Positions 1-10,155 of a DNA stretch of 64,000 nt are shown here, one piece after another. This DNA is from Jannaschia sp. Os4 (GTDB lineage: Bacteria > Pseudomonadota > Alphaproteobacteria > Rhodobacterales > Rhodobacteraceae). A program made the translations under genes and the position numbers. Below the pieces are notes generated by a model. It was not told where the DNA came from. It made no database searches and was given only the letters and a program-made list of their open reading frames with translations. The stretch spans positions 862,051-926,050 of the forward strand of contig NZ_JAFCAR010000004.1 of assembly GCF_016820245.1 (NCBI RefSeq), read 5' to 3'. Within the stretch, counting starts at the first letter, position 1; each line of letters opens with the position of its first letter.

Positions 1-1
1 C

Positions 2-928
2 CGGGACGAGGTCCGCCCGCGCTTCGGCGTGATGCGGGGCCGCGAGTTCCTGATGAAGGACGGCTACAACTTCGACCTGACGCGCGAGGACGCGCTGCAC
101 GCCTACAACCGCCACCTGGTCAGCTACCTGCGGACCTACGAGCGGATGGGCCTGCAGGCGATCCCGATGCGCGCCGACAGCGGCCCGATCGGCGGCGACG
201 ACACCCACGAGTTCCTCGTGCTGGCCGAGACGGGCGAGTCGGAGGTGTTCTACGACAGCGAGATCACCGACCTGACCTTCGGTGACCGCGAGGTGGACTA
301 CGACGACCCGGCCCAGTGCGCCGCCATCCTGGAAGAGTTCACGTCGCGCTACGCGCGGACCGACGAGACCCACGACGAGGCCGAGTTCGACAAGGTGCCC
401 GAGGACAGGCGCCGCAGCGCGCGCGGGATCGAGGTGGGGCAGATCTTCTACTTCGGCACCAAGTATTCCGAGGCGATGGGCGCCACGGTGCAGGGGCCGG
501 ACGGCAAGCCCGTGCCGGTCCACATGGGGTCGCACGGCATCGGGGTGTCGCGGCTGGTGGGCGCGATCATCGAGGCCAGCCACGACGAGAAGGGCATCGT
601 CTGGCCCGAGGGAGTGACACCGTTCCATTGCGGGATCGTGAACCTGCGGCAGGGCGATGCGTCGACGGACTCGGCCTGCGAGGGCATCTACGCCGAGCTG
701 GTCAAGGCGGGGCTGGAGCCGCTCTACGACGACCGCGACGAGCGGGCGGGGGCCAAGTTCGCCACGATGGACCTGATCGGCCTGCCGTGGCGGATCACGG
801 TCGGGCCGCGCGGCCTCAAGACCGGGGTGGTGGAGCTGACCTCGCGCCGGACGGGCGAGAGCGAGGAGGTCTCGCCGGAGGTGGCGGTCGCGCGGATGAA
901 GGACGTGTATGGGTCCGCGGGGGTCTAG
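2..928 (+). CDS. proS: Prolyl-tRNA synthetase, C-terminal part (5' end outside window)
   Basis: Cytosolic class II aminoacyl-tRNA synthetase that charges tRNA-Pro with proline using ATP. The reading frame is open from the first base, so the start lies to the left; about 308 residues are visible. The beginning is class II motif 2 ([16 protein letters not shown]), and motif 3 is [11 protein letters not shown] near residue 170 of the visible part. The last ~110 residues look like the anticodon-binding domain. There is no sign of the inserted editing domain in the visible region, as expected for the short alphaproteobacterial type. It is followed by a strong hairpin and then lolCE, an order often seen in Rhodobacterales. 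Identification is secure. Confidence 0.95.
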   Translation, partial: RDEVRPRFGVMRGREFLMKDGYNFDLTREDALHAYNRHLVSYLRTYERMGLQAIPMRADSGPIGGDDTHEFLVLAETGESEVFYDSEITDLTFGDREVDYDDPAQCAAILEEFTSRYARTDETHDEAEFDKVPEDRRRSARGIEVGQIFYFGTKYSEAMGATVQGPDGKPVPVHMGSHGIGVSRLVGAIIEASHDEKGIVWPEGVTPFHCGIVNLRQGDASTDSACEGIYAELVKAGLEPLYDDRDERAGAKFATMDLIGLPWRITVGPRGLKTGVVELTSRRTGESEEVSPEVAVARMKDVYGSAGV

Positions 929-1038
929 GGCGCCTCGGAAGCGCATCGCCGGGCCGTGGCGCGGCGACCCGACCTCTCCGCAGGGCACTTGATCCCTCAC
1001 CCCCGCGCGACGCCCCCGCGCCGCGGGACCTTCGACCA

Positions 1039-1067
1039 ATCGCCGGGCCGGGGGGCGGCCCGGCGAT
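1039..1067 (+). terminator. Hairpin downstream of proS
   Basis: A perfect 12-bp inverted repeat (ATCGCCGGGCCG at 1039-1050 and its complement at 1056-1067) with a five-G loop lies 110 bases after the proS stop. There is no T-run, so it may act as a Rho-assisted or GC-only terminator. Nothing else is recognisable between proS and lolCE (929-1200). Confidence 0.55.
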
Positions 1068-1200
1068 GCGCGGGCCGCTGGCGCGGCCGTATCGCGCGGG
1101 CACCGAGCGCGGCTTGGTCCCGCCGCGGTTCGGGCGAGCCGCCGCCCCCTACCCCCGCCCTCGCTCCCGTGCCATCACCCCCCGCGACGGAGGGACCTTC

Positions 1201-2469
1201 ATGTTCGCACGCCACGAGTTGTCCATCGCTTGGCGCTACCTGCGCGCCCGGCGGGCGGAGGGCGGCATCTCCGTCATGACGTGGATCAGCCTGATCGGCA
1301 TCGCGCTGGCGGTGTTCGGCCTGATCGCCACGCTGGCCGTGCGCTCGGGCTTCCGGGCGGAGTTCGTGGACACGATCGTCGGCGCGAACCCCCACGTCAC
1401 CGTCACGCAGGTGGGCGAGGTGCTGCCCAACGGGGCGACGACGGGGACGATCGCCGGCTACGACGCCCTGACGGAGCGGCTGGCCGCGGTGCCGGGCGTG
1501 GTGCGCGCGGCCCCGGTGGTCGCCGGGCAGGTGATGGCCAGCGCGAACGGGCGCAACGTCGGGCTGCAGGTGATCGGCATGACGATGGAGGACCTCGCCC
1601 GCGTCCCCCGCGTGGCCGAGCCGGAGCAGCGGGTGGGGGCCTTGGCCGACACGGCGCAGGGCATCGCGCTGGGCTGGCAGGTGGCGCGGCAGCTGGGCGT
1701 GTCGGTGGGCGACGCGGTGCGGATCATCTCGCCCGACGGGGTGCGGACGGCGTTCGGCACGAGCCCGCGGGTGAAGGCCTACCCCGTCACCTACGTCTTC
1801 CAGGTGGGGCGCTACGACATCGACGCGACGCGGGCCTACGTGCCGCTCGCCGAGGCGCAGGAGTACTTCAACCGCGCGGGCGTGGTGGACGAGGTGCAGA
1901 TGACCGTCGCCGACCCCGAGGGGGTCGACGCGCTGAACGGGGCGATCCTCGCGGCGGCGGGCGAGGGCAGCTTCGTGTGGACGTGGAAGGACCAGTCGGG
2001 CGGCTACCTCCGGGCGTTGGAGATGGAGGACAACGTGATGTTCGTCATCCTCTCGATGCTGGTGATGATCGCCACGCTGAACATCACCTCGGGCCTCGTG
2101 ATGCTGGTGAAGAACAAGGGGCGCGACATCGGCATCCTGCGGACCGTGGGCCTGAGCCAAGGGGCGATCCTGCGGATCTTCTTCGCCTGCGGGGCGGCGG
2201 TGGGCGTGGCGGGCACGCTGATCGGCGTGGTGCTGGGCTGCCTCTTCGCGCTCTACATCGACCCGATCTTCGGGTTCGTCGACCGCCTCGCGGGCGGGGG
2301 CACTTGGGATCCGCAATACCGCTACCTGTCGTCGCTGCCCGCCAAGCTGGAATGGGGGGACGTGGCCTCGGCCGTGATCCTGTCGCTGACGCTGTCCTTC
2401 CTCGTGACGATCTTCCCGGCGCGCCGGGCGGCGCGGATGAACCCGGTCGAGGCGCTCCGCTATGAGTGA
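1201..2469 (+). CDS. lolE: Lipoprotein-releasing ABC transporter permease LolC/E type
   Basis: Inner-membrane permease of the Lol system, which extracts outer-membrane lipoproteins and hands them to LolA. The product is 422 aa. There is one membrane segment near residues 24-46, a large periplasmic domain, and three C-terminal membrane segments of the FtsX type ending in [18 protein letters not shown], typical of this family. The ATG at 1201 has GGAGGG seven to eight bases upstream. Only one permease gene precedes lolD, so the transporter is probably a homodimer of a LolC/E hybrid, as in other alphaproteobacteria. The 3' end overlaps lolD by eight bases. The letter C or E cannot be chosen from sequence alone. 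Confidence 0.9.
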   Translation: MFARHELSIAWRYLRARRAEGGISVMTWISLIGIALAVFGLIATLAVRSGFRAEFVDTIVGANPHVTVTQVGEVLPNGATTGTIAGYDALTERLAAVPGVVRAAPVVAGQVMASANGRNVGLQVIGMTMEDLARVPRVAEPEQRVGALADTAQGIALGWQVARQLGVSVGDAVRIISPDGVRTAFGTSPRVKAYPVTYVFQVGRYDIDATRAYVPLAEAQEYFNRAGVVDEVQMTVADPEGVDALNGAILAAAGEGSFVWTWKDQSGGYLRALEMEDNVMFVILSMLVMIATLNITSGLVMLVKNKGRDIGILRTVGLSQGAILRIFFACGAAVGVAGTLIGVVLGCLFALYIDPIFGFVDRLAGGGTWDPQYRYLSSLPAKLEWGDVASAVILSLTLSFLVTIFPARRAARMNPVEALRYE

Positions 2470-3136
2470 GGCGCTGCGGCTGGCGGGCATCGCCAAGACC
2501 TACAACAAGGGCCGCCCCGGCGAGGTGGAGGTGCTGCGCGGCGTGGACCTGTCGCTCGCGGCAGGCGAGGTGGTCGCGCTGACCGCGCCGTCGGGGGCGG
2601 GCAAGTCGACGCTGCTGCACATGGCGGGGCTGCTCGACACGCCGGACACCGGGACGGTGGCCTTGGGGGGCGAGGACCTGACCGGGGCGTCGGACCGGGT
2701 GCGGACGCGGGCGCGGCGGCGGCGGATCGGCTTCGTCTACCAGTTCCACCACCTCCTGCCGGAGTTCACGGCGGCCGAGAACGTGATCCTGCCGCAGCGC
2801 GCGGACGGGGTGGCGCCGGGGCCCGCGCGGGCGCGGGCGCTGGAGCTCTTGGAGCGCGTCGGGATCGGGCACCGGGCCGACCACCGCCCCGCCGAGATGT
2901 CGGGCGGCGAGCAGCAGCGCGCCGCCTTCTGCCGCGCGCTGGCCAACGCGCCGGGGCTGCTGCTGGCGGACGAGCCGACGGGGAACCTCGATCCGGGCAC
3001 GTCCGAGGTGGTGTTCGACGCGCTGGTCGCCTTGGTGCGGGAGACGGGGATGGCGGCGCTGATCGCGACGCACAACCTCGAGCTGGCCGCGCGGATGGAC
3101 CGGACCGTGCGGCTGGAGGAGGGGCGGATCGTGTAG
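2462..3136 (+). CDS. lolD: Lipoprotein-releasing ABC transporter ATP-binding protein LolD
   Basis: Cytosolic ATPase of the Lol complex, 224 aa, the normal family length. Walker A is APSGAGKST at residues 42-50, the Q-loop is [12 protein letters not shown] at 91-102, the signature is SGGEQQR at 147-153, and Walker B plus the D-loop is [12 protein letters not shown] at 166-177. The ATG lies inside the end of the permease gene (overlap ATGAGTGA), so the two are translationally coupled. Identification is secure. Confidence 0.95.
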   Translation: MSEALRLAGIAKTYNKGRPGEVEVLRGVDLSLAAGEVVALTAPSGAGKSTLLHMAGLLDTPDTGTVALGGEDLTGASDRVRTRARRRRIGFVYQFHHLLPEFTAAENVILPQRADGVAPGPARARALELLERVGIGHRADHRPAEMSGGEQQRAAFCRALANAPGLLLADEPTGNLDPGTSEVVFDALVALVRETGMAALIATHNLELAARMDRTVRLEEGRIV

Positions 3137-3186
3137 GGCGGGCGAAAGCCCACGCGTCGCGGGACGTGGGCTTTCGCCTGCCCTAC
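3133..3186. terminator. Bidirectional hairpin between lolD and arfB
   Basis: A 22-bp stem with a single mismatch (3133-3154 with 3165-3186, ten-base loop) fills the gap between the convergent genes. The stem contains both stop codons: TAG of lolD at 3134-3136 and TAG of arfB at 3183-3185. GTAGGGC(G/A)GGCGAAAGCC is the arm sequence. It should stop transcription from both sides. Confidence 0.8.
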
Positions 3187-3596
3187 AGCACCTTCCCCCG
3201 GAGCGCCTTCACCTCGCCGCGCTGCTTCTTGGCCTCCAGCCGCCGCCGCACCGACCCCTTGGTCGGCTTGGTCGCGATGCGCCGCTTCGGCGCCACGAGC
3301 GCGCGGCCCACCAGCTCCGCCAGCCGCTCGCGCGCGATCTCGCGGTTGCGGGCTTGGGACCGCGCCTCCTGCGCGAAGATCACCACCGCGCCGTCCTGCG
3401 TCCACCGCCGTCCTGCCATCCGCCGCAGCCGCGCCTTCTGCGCCGGCGACAGCGCGGGCGAGCGCGCCGCCTCGAAGCGCAGCTCCACCGCCGTGGACAC
3501 CTTGTTGACGTTCTGGCCGCCGGGGCCGGAGGCCCGCACGAACTGCTCGGTCAGCTCCCAGTCCTCGATCGTGACCGAGCCCACCCGCAGCGGCAT
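3183..3596 (-). CDS. arfB: Ribosome-rescue peptidyl-tRNA hydrolase ArfB (YaeJ)
   Basis: Codon-independent release factor that frees stalled ribosomes by hydrolysing peptidyl-tRNA. The product is 137 aa (E. coli ArfB is about 140). The catalytic GGQ is at residues 26-28 in ASGPGGQNVNK. A basic, mRNA-channel-binding tail follows (KRRIATKPTKGSVRRRLEAK). The ATG shares one base with the TGA of the upstream ppx gene (TGATG), so it is the last gene of the ppk-ppx operon. It lacks the other domains of RF1/RF2. Confidence 0.92.
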   Translation of the reverse strand: MPLRVGSVTIEDWELTEQFVRASGPGGQNVNKVSTAVELRFEAARSPALSPAQKARLRRMAGRRWTQDGAVVIFAQEARSQARNREIARERLAELVGRALVAPKRRIATKPTKGSVRRRLEAKKQRGEVKALRGKVL

Positions 3597-5140
3597 CACA
3601 CCGCCTCCACCTCGGCCTCGACGCCGAGCGAGGCGGCGAGCGCCGAGAACCGCGCCTCGGCCACCTCGCCGAAGAGCGCCTGGCCCGCCCCCTCGGGCAG
3701 CTTCAGCCGCAGCACCTCGCCCGTGAGCTCCAGCTCGCCGATCAGCCCCGCGTCCTGCGGGGCGAACATCGCCCCGAACCGCAGCGCGCGGCCCACCTGC
3801 TCGGCCATCGCGACCTCGTCCTCGGCGATCAGCGGCGCCAGCGGGCCGAAGGCGGCCTCGTCGCGCTTGGACTTGTAGCGGTGCAGCAGCGCCAGCCCGA
3901 GGAACACCCGCTCCGCGTGGGTCAGGCCGCCGAGGTTGGCCCGCGTCGCGTTGTCGAAGCAGACCTGCGCGCGGTAGTCCGGATGCGCCCGCCACGACAC
4001 GTCGTGCAAGAGGCACGCCGCCCGGATCAGGCGCTTCTGCCGGTCGGTCGCGTCGGGGAAGCACGGCTTGACGAACTTGTAGAGCACCCGCCCGAATCCC
4101 GGCACGCGGGCCGAGGCCGCCTCGGAGGCGCGGCACGCCTCGATCAGCGGGTCGCGGCGGCGCAGCTCCTCGGGCATCGCCTCGTAGAGCAGGCCCTCGC
4201 GAATGCCATAGGAGGAGATCGCCACCTCCTTCGGGCCGAACCGGCGCATCACCTCGGCGAACACCTCGCAGGCCACGGGCACCAGCGCCATGCGCTGCGC
4301 GGAGGTCGAGGATTCCTTGCCCAGCCCGTCCACCTCGTCCGCCTCGGCCCGCTCGGCCACGTAAGCGAGCGTGGCCTCCACGTCCTCCGGCGTCATCACG
4401 TATTCGTGCAGCACGTGCAGCGGGTAGCCCCGCCGCGCCATGTCGATCCGCGCGATGGCCCGCCACGAGCCGCCCACGAGGTAGATCCGCTCCGCCGCGT
4501 CGCGCCCGAGGCGGCGGGCAAGGTCCTCGACCCCGTCGGCGATCGCCTTGGCCCGCGCCTTCGGCTTCAGGTCCTGTATCTTGAGCGGCCCGAGCTGGCC
4601 CGACACCGTGGCGCCCACCGCGCCGCGCGACAGCTCCGCCAGCTCCATGCTCGACCCGCCGATGTCGCACATCAGCCCGTCCGCCTCGGGCCAGCCGAGC
4701 AGCACGCCCTGCGCCGACAGCCGCGCCTCCTCGGCCCCGTCGATCACCTTCATGCGGATGCCGGTGGCGGCGACGACCTGCGCGGCGAAGTCGGCGCCGT
4801 CGGACGCCTCGCGCACGGCGGCGGTGGCGACGGCGGTGAGCGAGTTCACCTCGTAGCCCCGCGCGAGGATGGCGAAGCGGCGCATGGCGGCCAGCGCGCG
4901 CTCCCGCCCCTCGGGGTGGAGATGCCCCGTCTCGGCCATGCCGCGGCCGAGGCCGCAGAGGATCTTCTCGTTGAAGAAGTAGGCGGGCGAGCGCGCGGCC
5001 CCGTCGAAGATGACCAGCCGCACCGAGTTGGAGCCCACGTCGATCACCCCCACCCGGCGCACGGACCGCGCCTCGGGCCCGTCGAACATGGGCGCGCCGA
5101 ACGGGCCGAAGTCGGGGTGGTCCGCGTGGTCCTCGGGCAT
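3596..5140 (-). CDS. ppx: Ppx/GppA family exopolyphosphatase
   Basis: Expected to hydrolyse inorganic polyphosphate (or pppGpp) processively from the ends. The product is 514 aa from the chosen ATG. The first ASKHA motif is VGVIDVGSNSVRLVIFDG at about residues 30-47, and the second is DIGGSSMELAEL. The C-terminal half resembles the HD-like domain of long Ppx proteins (LLHDVSWRAHPDYRAQV). An in-frame upstream start at 5251 and a downstream ATG at 5089 are alternatives. I prefer 5140 because the extra upstream residues are low-complexity. It lies in one operon with ppk, which makes polyphosphate, and is coupled to arfB. Confidence 0.88.
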   Translation of the reverse strand: MPEDHADHPDFGPFGAPMFDGPEARSVRRVGVIDVGSNSVRLVIFDGAARSPAYFFNEKILCGLGRGMAETGHLHPEGRERALAAMRRFAILARGYEVNSLTAVATAAVREASDGADFAAQVVAATGIRMKVIDGAEEARLSAQGVLLGWPEADGLMCDIGGSSMELAELSRGAVGATVSGQLGPLKIQDLKPKARAKAIADGVEDLARRLGRDAAERIYLVGGSWRAIARIDMARRGYPLHVLHEYVMTPEDVEATLAYVAERAEADEVDGLGKESSTSAQRMALVPVACEVFAEVMRRFGPKEVAISSYGIREGLLYEAMPEELRRRDPLIEACRASEAASARVPGFGRVLYKFVKPCFPDATDRQKRLIRAACLLHDVSWRAHPDYRAQVCFDNATRANLGGLTHAERVFLGLALLHRYKSKRDEAAFGPLAPLIAEDEVAMAEQVGRALRFGAMFAPQDAGLIGELELTGEVLRLKLPEGAGQALFGEVAEARFSALAASLGVEAEVEAV

Positions 5141-5222
5141 GGGGCCGTCCGTCTCGATTCCGCCGTGCGAGTCCCGTGGCACGGGGCCGCGCGTCCGGTC
5201 AACGCGGGAGGGGGGCGGCGGT

Positions 5223-5570
5223 TCAGAGGAACGGGCCGACCCGGACGACACGTCCGTCCCGGAGGCTGACCGACAGGCGCCTCTCGCAGCGCGACCGGAA
5301 CAGCGCGGGGCGCGGGCGACAGAAGTGATGCGCCGCGTCGCGCTCGATACCGCCGGGCAGGGTCACGAGCGCAACCTCCTCGCCTGTCCAGTCCCAGCCC
5401 CGCGCCTCGAGGAGGATGATGAGCGCGTCCACGTCGCAGCGCAGCCCGGACAGAGCCGCGTCGAGCGCGGCCACGGGGTCGGGCGCGGCGAACGCAGCCT
5501 CGGCACGCGGCAGGCACGCCGAAGCGGGCGGGCCGACCATGATACAACATGCCAAGAGGAGCGCTCTCAC
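5223..5570 (-). CDS. Small secreted protein between ppk and ppx
   Basis: Not recognised; 115 aa. The N-terminus [18 protein letters not shown] looks like a signal peptide with cleavage near ASA, and the mature part holds several cysteines ([35 protein letters not shown]). The GTG start overlaps the ppk stop as GTGA, so expression is coupled to ppk. The stop is 82 bases before ppx. The cysteine content and export suggest a disulfide-bonded periplasmic protein. Its placement inside a polyphosphate operon is the only functional hint. Confidence 0.75.
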   Translation of the reverse strand: MRALLLACCIMVGPPASACLPRAEAAFAAPDPVAALDAALSGLRCDVDALIILLEARGWDWTGEEVALVTLPGGIERDAAHHFCRPRPALFRSRCERRLSVSLRDGRVVRVGPFL

Positions 5571-7777
5571 TCCGCCGCGTGGGTCAGTTCCGGCACGTCC
5601 GCCGCGCCCGCGCTGCCCCGCCCCGAGAGCGACGGGTTCTCCATGAAGAAGCGGTGGCAGGAGAAGGGCCGCTCGATCCCCTCCAAGGGCGCCCGCGTCC
5701 ACGCGCCCTCCGGGCCCAGCGTCCACGACTGCGCCACGTCGGCGAGGTTGGCGGCCATGACCTGATCGACGATCTGCGCCTTCACCGTGGGGTTGGCGCA
5801 TTCCACCAAGGTCTCGATCCGGCGGTTGAGGTTGCGCCCCATCCAGTCCGCCGAGGAGATGAACACCCGCGCCCGGCGCGACGGCAGCCCGCCGCCGTTG
5901 CCGAAGCAGACGATGCGGCTGTGCTCGAGGAAGCGGCCCACTACGGACTTCACCCGGATGTTCTCGGACAGGCCCGCGATGCCGGGCCGCAGCCCGCAGA
6001 TGCCGCGCACCACGAGGTCGATCTCCACGCCCGCCTGCGACGCGGCGTAGAGGGCGTCGACCATGTCCGGCTCGATCAGCGAGTTGACCTTGGCCCAGAT
6101 CGCCGCCGGGCGGCCCGCGCGGGCGTGCTCGGCCTCGGCCGCGATGCGGTCGAGGAGGAAGGCCTTCATCCCCGTGGGCGAGATGACCAGCTTCTCCAGC
6201 CCTGCGGGCGGGGCGTAGCCGGATATGTAGTTGAACACCTTGGTCGCGTCGCGCCCCAGCCCCGCGTCGCAGGTGAAGAGCGACAGGTCCGTGTAGATGC
6301 GCGCGGTGATCGGGTGGTAGTTGCCCGTCCCGAAATGGGTGTAGGTGACCAGCCGGTCCCCCTCGCGGCGCACCACGGTGCTGATCTTGGCGTGGGTCTT
6401 CCAGTTGACGAAGCCGTAGACGACATGCGCCCCCGCCCGCTCCAGCAGACGGGACTGGCGGATGTTGGCAGCCTCGTCGAAGCGGGCCTTGAGCTCGACC
6501 AGCGCGGTGACGGTCTTGCCCGTCTCCGCCGCCTCGGCCAGCGCGGCGACGATCGGGCTGTCGCGCGAGGTGCGGTAGAGCGTCTGCTTGATCGCCACCA
6601 CGTTCGGGTCGGCGGCGGCCTGCTTGAGGAAGCGGACCACCATGTCGAACGTCTCGTAGGGGTGGTGCAGAAGCATGTCCTTCTGCCGGATGGCGGCGAA
6701 GAGGTCGCCGTCGTGGTCCTGCACCCGCTCGGGCACGCGCGGCGCGAAGGCGGGCCAGAGCAGGTGGGGGCGGTCCGACACGACCAGCTCCGAGAGCGAG
6801 GCGAGGCCGACGAAGCCGTCCACCTCGGTCACCTCGTGGTCGGCCACGCCGATCTCCTCGACGATGGCGGCGCGCAGCGCGGGGGGCGCGCCGGCGGTCA
6901 TCTTCATGCGGACCACCTCGCCCCGGCGGCGGCGCTTGAGGGCGGTCTCGAACTCCCGCACGAGGTCCTCGGCCTCCTCCTCGACCTCGAGGTCGCTGTC
7001 GCGGAGCACCCGGAAGAGGGTGTGGCCCGAGAGCGTGTAGCCGGGGAACAGCCGCTCGATCTGCATCAGCAGCAGCTCGTCCAAGGGCAGGAAGCGTATC
7101 GTGTCCCCGTCCTCCGACACGTCGTCGGGCAGGCGGATGAAGCGGTCGATCTGCGGCGGCACGGGCAGCAGCGCGCGCAGGGGCCGCCCGTCCGCCCGGC
7201 GCGTCAGGTCCACGGCCAGCGCCAGCCCCGCGTTGGGGATGAAGGGGAACGGGTGCGCCGGGTCGATGGCCAAGGGCGAGAGGATCGGGAACACCTGCTC
7301 GACGAAATGGGCGGCCATGTCGCCGCGCTCGTCCTCCGACAGGTCGTCCGCCGAGAGCAGGCGGATGCCCTCGCCCTCCATCTCCTCGCGCAGGCTGCAC
7401 CACACCCGCTGCTGCGCGTCGAGCAGGCGGGCGGTGTCCGCGTCGATCAGCGCCAGCTGCTGCGCGGGCGTGCGCCCGTCCACGGCGGGGGTCGCGTTGC
7501 CCGCGCGCGCCAGCTCGCGCAGGCCGGCGACGCGCACGGTGGTGAACTCGTCGAGGTTGGCCGCGCTGATCGACAGGAAGCGCAGCCGCTCCAGCAGGGG
7601 CACGCGCGGGTTCTCCGCCTCTTCCAGCACGCGCCAGTTGAAGCCCAGCCACGACAGCTCGCGGTTGAAGAAGCGCGACGGCCCGTCCGCGTCGAAGCCC
7701 TCGTCCGGCGCGACCGGCGCGGGGCGCGGGGCGTGCAGGAAGTCGGCGGCGGGGATGGGGGCGACGGAGTCCTTCAT
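5567..7777 (-). CDS. ppk: Polyphosphate kinase 1
   Basis: Makes polyphosphate reversibly from ATP at the inner membrane face. The product is 736 aa, in the family range. The N-terminal domain begins [19 protein letters not shown]; the catalytic core has the hallmark THFGTGNYH with its first histidine near residue 481, and FFMENPSLS lies near the C-terminus. The ATG at 7777 is the first in-frame ATG. The GGAGG motif near 7790 is rather far away (about 15 bases), so the start is slightly uncertain, but there is no in-frame ATG, GTG or TTG nearer to it. First gene of the ppk-secreted protein-ppx-arfB operon. Confidence 0.95.
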   Translation of the reverse strand: MKDSVAPIPAADFLHAPRPAPVAPDEGFDADGPSRFFNRELSWLGFNWRVLEEAENPRVPLLERLRFLSISAANLDEFTTVRVAGLRELARAGNATPAVDGRTPAQQLALIDADTARLLDAQQRVWCSLREEMEGEGIRLLSADDLSEDERGDMAAHFVEQVFPILSPLAIDPAHPFPFIPNAGLALAVDLTRRADGRPLRALLPVPPQIDRFIRLPDDVSEDGDTIRFLPLDELLLMQIERLFPGYTLSGHTLFRVLRDSDLEVEEEAEDLVREFETALKRRRRGEVVRMKMTAGAPPALRAAIVEEIGVADHEVTEVDGFVGLASLSELVVSDRPHLLWPAFAPRVPERVQDHDGDLFAAIRQKDMLLHHPYETFDMVVRFLKQAAADPNVVAIKQTLYRTSRDSPIVAALAEAAETGKTVTALVELKARFDEAANIRQSRLLERAGAHVVYGFVNWKTHAKISTVVRREGDRLVTYTHFGTGNYHPITARIYTDLSLFTCDAGLGRDATKVFNYISGYAPPAGLEKLVISPTGMKAFLLDRIAAEAEHARAGRPAAIWAKVNSLIEPDMVDALYAASQAGVEIDLVVRGICGLRPGIAGLSENIRVKSVVGRFLEHSRIVCFGNGGGLPSRRARVFISSADWMGRNLNRRIETLVECANPTVKAQIVDQVMAANLADVAQSWTLGPEGAWTRAPLEGIERPFSCHRFFMENPSLSGRGSAGAADVPELTHAAE

Positions 7778-7829
7778 GGACGGGCGGCTAGCCTCCTCCT
7801 GCGACGGTGACGTGACGGAAGACCACAAC

Positions 7830-8525
7830 CTATGCAGGCGCCCCCCCGCTGTCCAGATCGCCCCAGAGGTCGCCCTGCCCGCCCAGCACCTCGCGGGCGA
7901 GCGGCACCCCCACCTCCTGCCCCCGCGCCAGCGCGGCGGCGTCCAGCGTCTCGACCACCCGCAGCGCGGCGGCGTGCGACCGCTCCATCCGCGGCAGCAG
8001 CCAGCCCACCAGCGCGGGGCCGACCCGGAGCTGGCGGTCCGCGAACAGCTTCACCAGCAGCATCGACAGCATCACGTCGTCGGGCGCGCGCAGCGTGGCC
8101 GGGGTCGTGGCCGCCAGCCGCGAGGCGAGGTCCGGGAGGTCCGTGGGCCACTCCGAGGGCGCCGACCGTCCCGTCAGGAGCAGGGGCGTGCCCGCCGCGA
8201 GGCAGGCGTTGAGCAGGTGGAACAGCGCCGTCCCGTCGCCGCCGCACGCCAGCCAGCGGTCCACGTCCTCCACCACCAGCGGGGCGCCCGCCAGCGCGAC
8301 GGGGTCGCCCTCGACGGCGCGCAGGACGCGGGCGCCCGCCTCCTCCGCCCAGATCGCCGCCATGTGCGACTTGCCCGCCCCTTCCGGCCCGACCAGCGCG
8401 AGCCGCCCCTCCGGCCACGCGCCGCCGTCGAGCAGGGCGAGCGCCTCGGCGTTGGCGCCCGTCACCATGAGGTCCGCGCGGCCCGTCGCCTCGCGGCGGG
8501 GCAGGTCGAAGCTGAGCTGCGCCAT
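7830..8525 (-). CDS. hda: DnaA-family regulatory inactivator Hda
   Basis: AAA+ protein that, with the loaded sliding clamp, stimulates ATP hydrolysis by DnaA and so prevents re-initiation of replication. The product is 231 aa, the size expected for Hda/HdaA without a DNA-binding domain. Residues 3-8 (QLSFDL) fit the clamp-binding motif at the N-terminus of Hda proteins. Walker A is GPEGAGKSH near residues 46-54 and Walker B is [10 protein letters not shown]. It starts three bases after the upstream permease gene, a common Rhodobacterales pairing. Confidence 0.88.
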   Translation of the reverse strand: MAQLSFDLPRREATGRADLMVTGANAEALALLDGGAWPEGRLALVGPEGAGKSHMAAIWAEEAGARVLRAVEGDPVALAGAPLVVEDVDRWLACGGDGTALFHLLNACLAAGTPLLLTGRSAPSEWPTDLPDLASRLAATTPATLRAPDDVMLSMLLVKLFADRQLRVGPALVGWLLPRMERSHAAALRVVETLDAAALARGQEVGVPLAREVLGGQGDLWGDLDSGGAPA

Positions 8526-8528
8526 GCG

Positions 8529-9611
8529 TCAGCCCCGCGCGTCGTCGTCGGCCAGCGACTCGCCCCGCCCGGTGTAGAGCGCGCTCGCCTTGTACTCGGA
8601 GACGAGGAACCGGACGATCACCCCGATCATCGCGGCCACGGGCACGGCGACCAGCATGCCCACGAAGCCGTAGACCGCCCCGAAGGCCGACAGCGCCAGC
8701 AGCAGCCAGACCGGGTGCAGGCCCACGCTCTCGCCCACCAGCTTGGGGGTCAGGATGTTCCCCTCGAGGAACTGGCCCGCGAAGAAGATGCCCGCAACCA
8801 GCGCGATGGACACCCACTCGCCCCAGAACTGGAACAGGGCCAGACCGATGGCGAGGCCGCCGCCGATGATCGCGCCCACGTAGGGGATGAAGGTCAGCAG
8901 CCCCGCCACCGCGCCCACGATCAGGCCGAACTGCAGCCCGACCAGCATCAGCCCGACCGAGTAGAACGTGCCGAGGATCAGGCACACCGTCCCCTGCCCG
9001 CGCACGAAGCCGGCCAAGGTCTCGTCCAGCTCCCGCGCGAGGCGGCGCAGGGTGCCCACGTGCTCGCGCGGCAGCAGGTCGTCGATCCGGGCGATCATGT
9101 TGTCCCAGTCGAGCAGCATGTAGAACGCGACCACCGGCACCACGAGGACGAAGACCAGCGCGTTGACCACGCCGAGCAGCGAGCCCGCCGCCGTCTGCGC
9201 CAGCTCCGCCCCCCGCTCGCGGATGAAGTCGCGCGCGGCGTCGAGGCCGCGGGTGATCGCGCCGTCCGGCTCCATCAGGTTGGGGAAGCGCGCGCGGGCG
9301 AACTCGCGCAGGGCGTCGAAGTACTCCGGCGCGGCCTGCGCCAGCGCCGCGCCCTGCCGGATTAGGGTCGGCACGAGGAACAGGACCAGCAGCGCCAAGA
9401 GCCCCACGCCCACCAGCGTGATCACGGCCGTGGCGGCGGCCCGCGGCAGGCCGAGGCGCTCCAGCCGGTCGGCCAGCGGGTCGAGCATGTAGGCGATCGC
9501 GCCGCCCACGAGGAACGGCAGCAGCACGGGCCCGAGGAACCACAGCAGCAGCAGGAACGCGGCGGCGGCGAGGCCCCAGTAGGTGACTTGCTTGCGCGCG
9601 GGCAGTGCCAT
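8529..9611 (-). CDS. AI-2E/PerM family membrane transporter
   Basis: Polytopic inner-membrane protein of the AI-2 exporter/PerM family, 360 aa. Membrane segments are seen near residues 12-50, 61-80, 150-175 and four or more between 205 and 335. The family feature FIPYVGAIIGGG and the downstream GQFLEGNILTPKLVG are clear. The substrate is unknown: members have been linked to autoinducer-2 or Na+/H+ exchange. The ATG at 9611 follows GGAGGG by about eight bases. It is co-directional with and adjacent to hda. Confidence 0.85.
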   Translation of the reverse strand: MALPARKQVTYWGLAAAAFLLLLWFLGPVLLPFLVGGAIAYMLDPLADRLERLGLPRAAATAVITLVGVGLLALLVLFLVPTLIRQGAALAQAAPEYFDALREFARARFPNLMEPDGAITRGLDAARDFIRERGAELAQTAAGSLLGVVNALVFVLVVPVVAFYMLLDWDNMIARIDDLLPREHVGTLRRLARELDETLAGFVRGQGTVCLILGTFYSVGLMLVGLQFGLIVGAVAGLLTFIPYVGAIIGGGLAIGLALFQFWGEWVSIALVAGIFFAGQFLEGNILTPKLVGESVGLHPVWLLLALSAFGAVYGFVGMLVAVPVAAMIGVIVRFLVSEYKASALYTGRGESLADDDARG

Positions 9612-9666
9612 GGATGCGTCCCTCCGGAAGCCCATGTGCGCGGGCCGGCGGCGCGGCGCAAGGTGG

Positions 9667-10155
9667 CTAAAGGTAGGTGCCGACCGTCCGCGCGGCCTCG
9701 ACCATCCCGACCCCGGTCGCCAGCAGCGTCGGATAGAACCCCGCCGCGAAGCCGAAGGCGCGCAGGGGGGGCGAGCGGACGTAGCCCGCCCAGAAGATCA
9801 GCCGCGTGAGCGCGAAGGACCAGCCGAGCACCACGGCGAGGTCTGTCCCCACGACCCAGCCCGCGAAGGGCCAGAGGCACAGGCCCAGCACCGTCTGCTC
9901 GACGGTGTTGGAGAGCACCCGCTGCGTCGGGTCTTCCGGCATCGGCCGCCCGTCGCGCAGCGCGTCGTCGCGGAACCGCCGCGCGGCCAGCACGCCGATC
10001 ATCGCCGCCAGCACGAGGCCCACGGGCAGCAGCCCCGCCGCCATCGCCGCCGGCAGCGACCAGCCGCCGCCCCACGACACGCCGGTCGCCACGACCGCGA
10101 TCGCCCAGAGCGCGCCCCCGAGCATGCCGAGGGCGACGAGCGCGCGGTCGCTCAC
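9667..10155 (-). CDS. MAPEG-like integral membrane protein
   Basis: 162 aa with about four hydrophobic segments (residues 5-25, 35-57, 83-105, 118-150). The motif [11 protein letters not shown] near residues 80-90 matches the conserved N-T-x-E-Q segment of the MAPEG family (membrane-associated proteins in eicosanoid and glutathione metabolism), though the substrate cannot be deduced. The GTG start overlaps the mcm stop as GTGA, so it is translated with mcm. The link to propionyl-CoA metabolism is positional only. Confidence 0.7.
   Translation of the reverse strand: MSDRALVALGMLGGALWAIAVVATGVSWGGGWSLPAAMAAGLLPVGLVLAAMIGVLAARRFRDDALRDGRPMPEDPTQRVLSNTVEQTVLGLCLWPFAGWVVGTDLAVVLGWSFALTRLIFWAGYVRSPPLRAFGFAAGFYPTLLATGVGMVEAARTVGTYL

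Noticed and set aside
316..1200. Long plus-strand open frame extending upstream of the lolCE start
   Set aside because: It runs through proS in another frame and is arginine/glycine-rich, typical of a GC-rich shadow. The ATG at 1201 with GGAGGG and the family N-terminus marks the true start.
2084..2496. Long minus-strand frames opposite lolCE and lolD
   Set aside because: Histidine/arginine/proline-rich shadows without start signals; the plus-strand genes carry clear ABC motifs.
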